Positions 58,226-64,000 of a stretch of DNA of 64,000 bases are shown here, in pieces. The notes beneath the pieces are model-generated. The model worked only from the letters and a program-made list of their open reading frames with translations. It ran no database searches and was not told the DNA's origin. Positions within the stretch are counted from its first letter, which is position 1, and every line of letters starts with the position of its first letter. This DNA comes from Shewanella xiamenensis (GTDB taxonomy: Bacteria > Pseudomonadota > Gammaproteobacteria > Enterobacterales > Shewanellaceae), in assembly GCF_014647135.1 (NCBI RefSeq), contig NZ_BMOP01000017.1, forward strand, positions 1-64,000, given 5' to 3'. The position numbers and the translations under genes are program-made.

Positions 58226-59614
58226 ATGTTAGAACTAATTGATAAATGTAATAGCGTAAAAGACAAAATAAATTTAGCAAAAATTTATGCTAATATGATG
58301 ACAAATAATATTAAAAAAATTTATGATGCTGAAGAGTTAGAAGAGTCTATTGCTTTATTTATATTAAGGGTAGGCAGTTTTGATATTCCTACTGTTGAAT
58401 TAAATGCGAAAGATGTACTTCATTTAATTACTGAGCCATACGATTATGGCGGTCACACTCGTCTCTGTGAAAGAATTAGTGCAATGGATGTGTTTGATTC
58501 TCATCTTCTAGTATCTCAATATAATGTAAATCCCAATATTATATGTCGCTTAAGTGGTTTTTTTGATAAGATAACAATATCTGATAATATTTTTTTCGAA
58601 GAAAAAATATTGTTCTTATTTAATGAAATCATGAAGTATGAAACTGTTGTATTACATATTCATCCATCTGATATTGAGTCTGCTATTGCTGTTCGGCTTG
58701 CAAAAATGTTTAGCCCTAATACTAAAGTTTTTTTTGTAAATCATGCAGATCATATTTTTTCTTTTGGTCGTACAATATCAGATGTTATTTTGCAAATATC
58801 ATTTCGAGGTTATGAGGTTGCAGCTGCTAATGCTAACCCTTACAAGAATGTTAGCTTTTTAGGGATACCTTTGAACGTAGATGTAAAACCAGTTTTTAAA
58901 AATAAAATACGCCACTATATAATGGCTGGTTCTTCATATAAAATGAAACCAAATAAAAAATTCTCGATTCAAAGTAAGATATATGACATTTTGTCAACAG
59001 AAAAGGAAAGTGTTATATCTATCATTGGCGTAAAAAAAACGGATTATTGGTGGTATTATTTGAAGCTTATTTTTCCGAGAAGAATTATATTTTATGGTAC
59101 TTTATCATACGATAGATATCTAGAGGTTGTAAGAAAGGCCGATTGCTGTATAGATACTGGCCCTATAACTGGTGGTACCACTTTTGTTGAAATGTATTTG
59201 CAATCTTTATTTCCTCTTGGTTTTCACTCTGGAATTTGTGGATATACACCTTTAGACCAAATCAGAGTTAATAGTTTTTCTGAGTTCATTAATCTGGCCA
59301 ATATGGATCTTGAATTTTTATTTCATGATGTAAATCGAGTTCATGGTTTTGAATCTGTAAAAATACGTTATCTAGATGCCTTGAGTTTTAAATTCCACCC
59401 TATCGATAACTCACTAAAAAATAATAATAATGATCTTAATTTGTTTTCAGAAAAAAAATATGCAGTTTTAGATTTTTTTACATTGTGTACTGTATTAAAA
59501 CTTCAAGGTATAACATTTAAGCAGAAGTTTATTTTCTTGTTTAGGAATTTTTCTTTTTTAAGTTTTATATATACTTTTATTCCAAAGGTAATTAATAAAA
59601 TTTCTGTTAATTAG
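58226..59614 (+). CDS. Unrecognised glycosyltransferase-like protein
   Basis: No family is certain. The 462-aa product has features of GT-B enzymes: a first half ending with a Rossmann-like set (VVLHIHPSD, FFVNHADHIF) and a second half with GTLSYDRYLEVVRKADCCIDTGPITGG, followed by TTFVEMYLQSLFPLG, like the nucleotide-binding end of processive transferases. DYGGHTRL near residue 79 fits a glycine-rich loop. Very AT-rich DNA and location in a polymer locus agree. Start ATG at 58226 is preceded by GGTTGGTGA. Confidence 0.65.
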   Translation: MLELIDKCNSVKDKINLAKIYANMMTNNIKKIYDAEELEESIALFILRVGSFDIPTVELNAKDVLHLITEPYDYGGHTRLCERISAMDVFDSHLLVSQYNVNPNIICRLSGFFDKITISDNIFFEEKILFLFNEIMKYETVVLHIHPSDIESAIAVRLAKMFSPNTKVFFVNHADHIFSFGRTISDVILQISFRGYEVAAANANPYKNVSFLGIPLNVDVKPVFKNKIRHYIMAGSSYKMKPNKKFSIQSKIYDILSTEKESVISIIGVKKTDYWWYYLKLIFPRRIIFYGTLSYDRYLEVVRKADCCIDTGPITGGTTFVEMYLQSLFPLGFHSGICGYTPLDQIRVNSFSEFINLANMDLEFLFHDVNRVHGFESVKIRYLDALSFKFHPIDNSLKNNNNDLNLFSEKKYAVLDFFTLCTVLKLQGITFKQKFIFLFRNFSFLSFIYTFIPKVINKISVN

Positions 59615-59822
59615 TTTTGCTTAATTAAGTATTATTTGTTAAGCAATTAGTATATGAATTAAATTTTTACTTAAAGGTTTTTAGTTTTAAATTAATTTTA
59701 GATTTTCTACTGATTTCAAAGTAAGACTTTCATTGTTTATGAAGGTTCTACTTCTTTATATTTATAAATTGTTAGCGGGTTCCCTCCTAACTTAATTTTA
59801 TATCATAAGTGAGTTTTAATAT

Positions 59823-60941
59823 ATGAAAAAAATAGCTTTTTACCTACCTCAGTTTCATGAGATTGAAGAAAATAATGAGTGGTGGGGTGAAGGTTTCACT
59901 GAGTGGACCAATGTAAAAAAATCAAAGCCTTTATTTTTAGGCCATGATCAGCCAAGAATTCCAATGAATAATAACTATTATGATTTAAGTAATATACATG
60001 TAATGGATGAACAAGCTAAATTGGCTAGATCTTATGGCTTAGATGCTTTTTGCTTTTATCACTATTACTTCAAAGATGGAAAAACTCTTTTAGAAAAACC
60101 TCTCGAAAACTTCTTGTCTTCTGATATTGATATTGATTATTGCTTTTGTTGGGCCAATGAATCTTGGACTAGGAATTGGGATGGGAAAAATAAAAAAGTT
60201 TTGATGCTGCAAGATTATGGTAATCAAAATGATTGGTCTAAGCATTTTGATTATATGCTAAAATATTTTCGAGATGATAGATATATTAAACTTGAAAATA
60301 AGCCTGTTTTTTTAATTTATAAGATCGAAGATATTCCCAATTTTAACGATTTTTGCCAGTACTGGAATAAGCTTGCTGTGCTAAATGGGTTTGATGGTAT
60401 TGAATTTATTGCAGTGAAAAGACAAAAAAATATTTCTTTTTCTGAACTGAATTTAAGATACAGTGTTGCCTTTGAACCATTTTACTCTTTATCTAGCACA
60501 GATTCTTTATCAAAGTACTATAAGTTAAGTGGTGGTGTATTCAAAACCCTTGCTGTTAAATCATATGATTTTTTTACGAATATATCATATAAGTTGGGGT
60601 TTAGAGACTCTTTTGCAATTGACTATCAAAAAATTGTTGTAAAAAGTATTAATAACCAGAAGAATCAGTCGGATTCATTAATTCCAGGTTGTTTTGTGGA
60701 TTGGGATAATTCTCCAAGAAGAGGTGTTAAGGCGATTATTTTTAAAGGTTTTACTATTGATATTTTTAGTGATTATGTCAAAAGTATTTTCAAAATAGCA
60801 AAAAATGAAAATAAACCTTTCGTATTTATAAATGCCTGGAATGAATGGGCAGAAGGAACGTATTTGGAGCCTGATGTAAAGCATGGACACAGAGTTTTGG
60901 AAGCTGTGCATAGGGCTTCAATTGAATGCGAAGGGAAATAG
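59823..60941 (+). CDS. WbsX-family (GH99-like) polysaccharide protein
   Basis: Opens with the family block MKKIAFYLPQFHEIEENNEWW and GEGFTEWTNV, then FCFYHYYFKDGK, FCWANESWTRNWDG and WNEWAEGTYLEPD at the end. 372 aa. WbsX-like proteins occur in O-antigen clusters and are annotated as glycosyltransferases or endo-glycosidase-like; the reaction is not settled. It is followed after six bases by the polymerase-like gene. Confidence 0.88.
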   Translation: MKKIAFYLPQFHEIEENNEWWGEGFTEWTNVKKSKPLFLGHDQPRIPMNNNYYDLSNIHVMDEQAKLARSYGLDAFCFYHYYFKDGKTLLEKPLENFLSSDIDIDYCFCWANESWTRNWDGKNKKVLMLQDYGNQNDWSKHFDYMLKYFRDDRYIKLENKPVFLIYKIEDIPNFNDFCQYWNKLAVLNGFDGIEFIAVKRQKNISFSELNLRYSVAFEPFYSLSSTDSLSKYYKLSGGVFKTLAVKSYDFFTNISYKLGFRDSFAIDYQKIVVKSINNQKNQSDSLIPGCFVDWDNSPRRGVKAIIFKGFTIDIFSDYVKSIFKIAKNENKPFVFINAWNEWAEGTYLEPDVKHGHRVLEAVHRASIECEGK

Positions 60942-60947
60942 TTTCTA

Positions 60948-62087
60948 ATGGGAAAGGTTCGCAGTATACTGTTTAAACTACTTGTGGTCACAATGCTCTT
61001 AGACCCAACAAATACTGTATTGGGTATTAAGTTACCATTATTTTGCCTGTTTTTGATACTAAGTGTTAGATGTTTTAATTACAGTATAATTAAAACATTG
61101 CCTATATTTTTGTATTATACCGCTATTATTGCGGGTACTACTTCTTTATTTTTACAGTCTACAAGTTACGACCCCATTTTCCTTGCAAATTATTTCACTA
61201 CAGGTGGTGTATTATTAATTTTGCCGTTACTTAATGAAGCTTACTTTAAATATTTAACCGATGCTTTCCTTTTGGGCTGTTTTCTTATATCGCTATTTAC
61301 AATTGGATTGTTTGTTTTTTTTAAAGTTAACGGTGTAAGTTTGATATATGACTTTGATTTTAAAAATACGTTTATAGTAACGCCTAGGTCTTATGTAGGT
61401 ATACCATTTTTGATGGTATACCATAAATCTGTATGCGCTTTGTTAGTAGCAGTTGGTATAGTTTTTAATCGAATGGTGAATGATAAAGTTAATTTCGTTT
61501 CAATATCTCTAATCATTATTTTTGTTCTTGCCTTATTTATAAGTGCTACACGTGCAAATATGTTAGCCGCTCTATCACTTATAGTGGCCTTTTTATTTTT
61601 TTTATTTAATAAAAATCGTCATTATGTGCTTTCAGTAATTATTTCAACGTTAGGTGTTTTTTTTATTTTTTCTGCTTTAATCATTGCGCTAAATTTTGCT
61701 ACGGATGATTCTAATAGTATTAAGTATGGACATATGGTTTCTATATATGAATATTTGTCTGATAATTTGGTTTATTTTTTTTGGGGGATGGGAACTGGTA
61801 GTTTATATTATTCATCAGGATTCGGAGCAGTTGTACCAATAACTGAGGTCACTTATTTCGAGTTTATTCGCAGTTTCGGAATACTGATTTCTCCACTACT
61901 TTTTCTTATGTTCTTTTTTCCTCTTTTTTACTCTGTTTTAAAGAAAATGAGTGATCAAAAAATGTTTTTCACTTCATACTTTGTATTTTTAGTCGTTGGT
62001 GGAACAAATCCTTTGCTTATTGGAAATTTGGGATTTTTGATTTTAATTTTAAGTTATTCAGTATTGGTGTTAAAAAAATATGATTAA
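60948..62087 (+). CDS. wzy: O-antigen polymerase-like membrane protein (Wzy)
   Basis: 379 aa with about ten hydrophobic segments and a larger periplasmic loop, as expected for Wzy. Polymerase sequences are too variable for a motif-based call, but the fold, the ISATRANMLAALSLI segment typical of Wzy/WaaL proteins, and the presence of wzz and wzx support it. It could instead be an O-antigen ligase, though those genes usually lie in core loci. It overlaps the next gene by 8 bases. Confidence 0.8.
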   Translation: MGKVRSILFKLLVVTMLLDPTNTVLGIKLPLFCLFLILSVRCFNYSIIKTLPIFLYYTAIIAGTTSLFLQSTSYDPIFLANYFTTGGVLLILPLLNEAYFKYLTDAFLLGCFLISLFTIGLFVFFKVNGVSLIYDFDFKNTFIVTPRSYVGIPFLMVYHKSVCALLVAVGIVFNRMVNDKVNFVSISLIIIFVLALFISATRANMLAALSLIVAFLFFLFNKNRHYVLSVIISTLGVFFIFSALIIALNFATDDSNSIKYGHMVSIYEYLSDNLVYFFWGMGTGSLYYSSGFGAVVPITEVTYFEFIRSFGILISPLLFLMFFFPLFYSVLKKMSDQKMFFTSYFVFLVVGGTNPLLIGNLGFLILILSYSVLVLKKYD

Positions 62088-63021
62088 AGTTCAAGTATTA
62101 CTTTCTAGCTATAATGGTGGAAAGTTTATACACCGTATGCTAGATAGTATATTGGCTCAAGATTATAAATTTTTCTCTATACTTGTCAGAGATGATGGTA
62201 GTAAAGACAATACAGTTGAAATATTGAAAAGTTATGAGTCTCAGCTATCTAATGTAAAATTAGTTGAGGGCGATAATGTTGGTGTAATAGATAGCTTTAA
62301 TATACTGGTTGCTTCTAGGGATTTATCATGTGATTTATTCATGTTTTGTGATCAGGATGATTTTTGGTTTAGTAATAAGATTTCTAATTTTGTTGCTAAA
62401 TATGAAATGTCTGTTAAACCCATTGAGCCTTTCCTCTGTGTTGCTGATTTAATTACGACTGATGTAAACCTGAAAATTATATCTGAGAGTTTCTGGAGAG
62501 AACGCAGATTTAATCCAAACGATTATAGATATGAAGGGTTATTTTTTGAAAACCACTTTCCTGGTTGTAACATGTCATTCAACTCAACGTTTTTATCTAT
62601 ATTAGATAGGATGCCTCCTTGTTATGCATTCTTAATGCACGATATTTATTTCATACATAACGCTTTGGCCCTAGATTGCTTATATTTTATAGATTCACCT
62701 CAAATGTTTTATATTCAGCATGAGAACAATGTGATTGGAGCAAAAAAGAGCTTTCTAGGTAGTCATATTTCTACTTACCTTACTACTTCCTACTATCACT
62801 CAACTTATAGTAAATGGTTATCTGTATGTCTTTATGTTAATTCTAGGTTTACTTCTAACAATCGCGTCAAATTTTTATCTGTTTTTGGAAAAAAGTTTCT
62901 TCCAATAAGTTATTTCAAATTAACTAGAAGAATCAGTTCTATTAAGTTTTATTTTGTTTATTCTGTTGGTTACATTATTTCATTGATTAAGTTGAAGTTT
63001 AAAAGATTCTTAGGTCACTAA
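62080..63021 (+). CDS. Family 2 glycosyltransferase
   Basis: GT-A enzyme (313 aa) with VQVLLSSYNGGKFI at the N-terminus, VRDDGSKDNT (about residues 37-46) and the acceptor-site FCDQDDFW (about 89-96). The C-terminal part is rich in aromatic residues. Resembles rhamnosyl- and related transferases of O-antigen loci; the sugar and linkage cannot be read from the sequence. Confidence 0.9.
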   Translation: MIKVQVLLSSYNGGKFIHRMLDSILAQDYKFFSILVRDDGSKDNTVEILKSYESQLSNVKLVEGDNVGVIDSFNILVASRDLSCDLFMFCDQDDFWFSNKISNFVAKYEMSVKPIEPFLCVADLITTDVNLKIISESFWRERRFNPNDYRYEGLFFENHFPGCNMSFNSTFLSILDRMPPCYAFLMHDIYFIHNALALDCLYFIDSPQMFYIQHENNVIGAKKSFLGSHISTYLTTSYYHSTYSKWLSVCLYVNSRFTSNNRVKFLSVFGKKFLPISYFKLTRRISSIKFYFVYSVGYIISLIKLKFKRFLGH

Positions 63022-63054
63022 TTTTTATTTATCAAAGAGTTAAAGAGTTGAGTA

Positions 63055-64000
63055 ATGAAGAAAGTTAATGTTGTTGGAACTGTTGGTATACCTGCTTGTT
63101 ATGGAGGTTTTGAGTCATTAGTTGAGAATTTAACTAGTTATTCAAGCAGTAATGTAAAGTATCATGTGTTTTGTTCAAGTAAATCTTATACTAAAAAGTT
63201 AACAGAATGTAATGGGGCGAGCTTAAGTTATATCCCGTTAAGTGCAAATGGTGTCCAAAGTATTCCATATGATATCTGTTCTCTAATCTATTCTCTTTTC
63301 AAGAGACCTGATGTTACGCTGATTTTAGGCGTTTCAGGTTGTTTGTTTCTCCCAATATATCGTTTATTTTCAAGTTCTAAAATTGTTACTAATATAGATG
63401 GCTTAGAATGGAAACGTGAAAAATGGGGTTGTTTAGCTAGAAAGTTTTTGAAATTATCCGAATCGTTTGCAGTGAAGTTTTCTGATGTGATTATAACTGA
63501 TAATAAAGCTATCGGTGATTATGTTGATTCTGAATACTCCAAAAGTAATGCTGTTATTGCCTATGGCGGTGATCATGCGATTGTTAAAAATATTGATGTT
63601 GGACCAACTGGAGATTACTTTTTATCTTTATGTCGAATCGAACCTGAAAATAATGTTCAGATGATCTTAGAAGCATTTTTGAATAGCCAACAGAAATTAA
63701 AGTTTGTTGGAAATTGGGATGCTAGTGATTTTGGTCGAGATCTGAAAAGGAAGTTTGCAACTAGCCCTAACATTCAAATACTTGACCCTATATATGATAT
63801 AAATCAGCTGTATAAGTTAAGAAGTCAATGTAAGGGGTATGTTCATGGTCACTCCGCAGGCGGGACGAATCCATCCTTAGTTGAGGCTATGCACTTTGAA
63901 AAACCAATTTTTGCTTTTGATTGCGCATTTAATCGATATAGTACTGAAGATAAGGCTTTATTTTTCGCTTCATCAAAAGACCTCTATGATAAACTGAGAA
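63055..64000 (+). CDS. Glycosyltransferase with DUF1972-type N-terminus, truncated by the window
   Basis: The frame is open from ATG 63055 to the end of the window (315 codons), so the C-terminus is missing. The start KKVNVVGTVGIPACYGGFE is the hallmark of DUF1972/rhamnosyltransferase (GT4-type) proteins, and HSAGGTNPSLVEAMHFEKP near residue 262 is the nucleotide-sugar end of the GT-B fold. A rhamnosyltransferase role would fit the rfb genes upstream. Confidence 0.88.
   Translation, partial: MKKVNVVGTVGIPACYGGFESLVENLTSYSSSNVKYHVFCSSKSYTKKLTECNGASLSYIPLSANGVQSIPYDICSLIYSLFKRPDVTLILGVSGCLFLPIYRLFSSSKIVTNIDGLEWKREKWGCLARKFLKLSESFAVKFSDVIITDNKAIGDYVDSEYSKSNAVIAYGGDHAIVKNIDVGPTGDYFLSLCRIEPENNVQMILEAFLNSQQKLKFVGNWDASDFGRDLKRKFATSPNIQILDPIYDINQLYKLRSQCKGYVHGHSAGGTNPSLVEAMHFEKPIFAFDCAFNRYSTEDKALFFASSKDLYDKLR

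Overview
The window reads as a gammaproteobacterial chromosome of the Shewanella type. This rests on gene order (flagellin-flaG-fliD-fliS, flrABC, fliE to flhB, flhA-flhF-flhG-fliA, cheYZAB, parC-parP-cheW, then rfaH and an O-antigen locus) and on recognisable protein sequences. No rRNA, tRNA, CRISPR array or complete insertion sequence was seen.

Region 1 (1-26 kb) is a polar-flagellum supercluster, all on the + strand: the end of a flagellin gene, flaG, fliD, a FliT-like gene and fliS, closed by a strong terminator; the regulators flrA, flrB and flrC; the basal body, C-ring and export genes fliEFGHIJ and fliKLMNOPQR-flhB; then flhA, flhF, flhG and fliA. Four near-consensus sigma-54 sites with exact GG-N10-GC spacing precede flrB, fliE, fliK and flhA, matching the FlrA/FlrC hierarchy known from polar flagella. 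A MITE-like element sits between flhB and flhA and supplies the flhB stop codon.

Region 2 (26-34.3 kb) is the chemotaxis block: cheY, cheZ, cheA, cheB, an unrecognised membrane protein, parC, parP, cheW and a DUF2802 gene. CheA has three near-identical acidic repeats in its linker, beside the ParC/ParP pair that places arrays at the pole. A convergent block (34.4-36.7 kb, minus strand) encodes a second FliK-like protein and an FlhB C-terminal paralogue.

Region 3 (36.9-41 kb) holds an MlaA/VacJ homologue, a response regulator with a degenerate PP2C-like domain, a 17-unit CCTAG(A/C)A minisatellite and a POT-family peptide transporter.

Region 4 (41.3-64 kb) is an RfaH-controlled surface-polysaccharide locus. 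rfaH is followed by an 890-base leader with an ops element and a string of hairpins. Then come a large SLBB export protein, a four-helix-bundle gene, wzz, rfbBADC (dTDP-rhamnose), fdtA / acetyltransferase / fdtB (dTDP-Fuc3NAc type sugar), a TagF-like glycerophosphotransferase, an asparagine-synthase-like amidotransferase, a TagD-like cytidylyltransferase, Wzx, an unrecognised glycosyltransferase-like protein, a WbsX-family protein, a Wzy-like polymerase, a GT2 enzyme and a GT cut by the window end. From about 52.7 kb the DNA becomes visibly AT-rich, as expected for exchanged serotype genes. The product is predicted to be a Wzx/Wzy-dependent O-antigen built from dTDP-deoxysugars and probably carrying glycerol phosphate.

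The least explained features are the chain of small hairpins after ops, the related CTAG-rich hairpin repeats scattered at gene borders from 34 to 46 kb, and an intergenic-type repeat that appears to have been absorbed in frame into fdtB.
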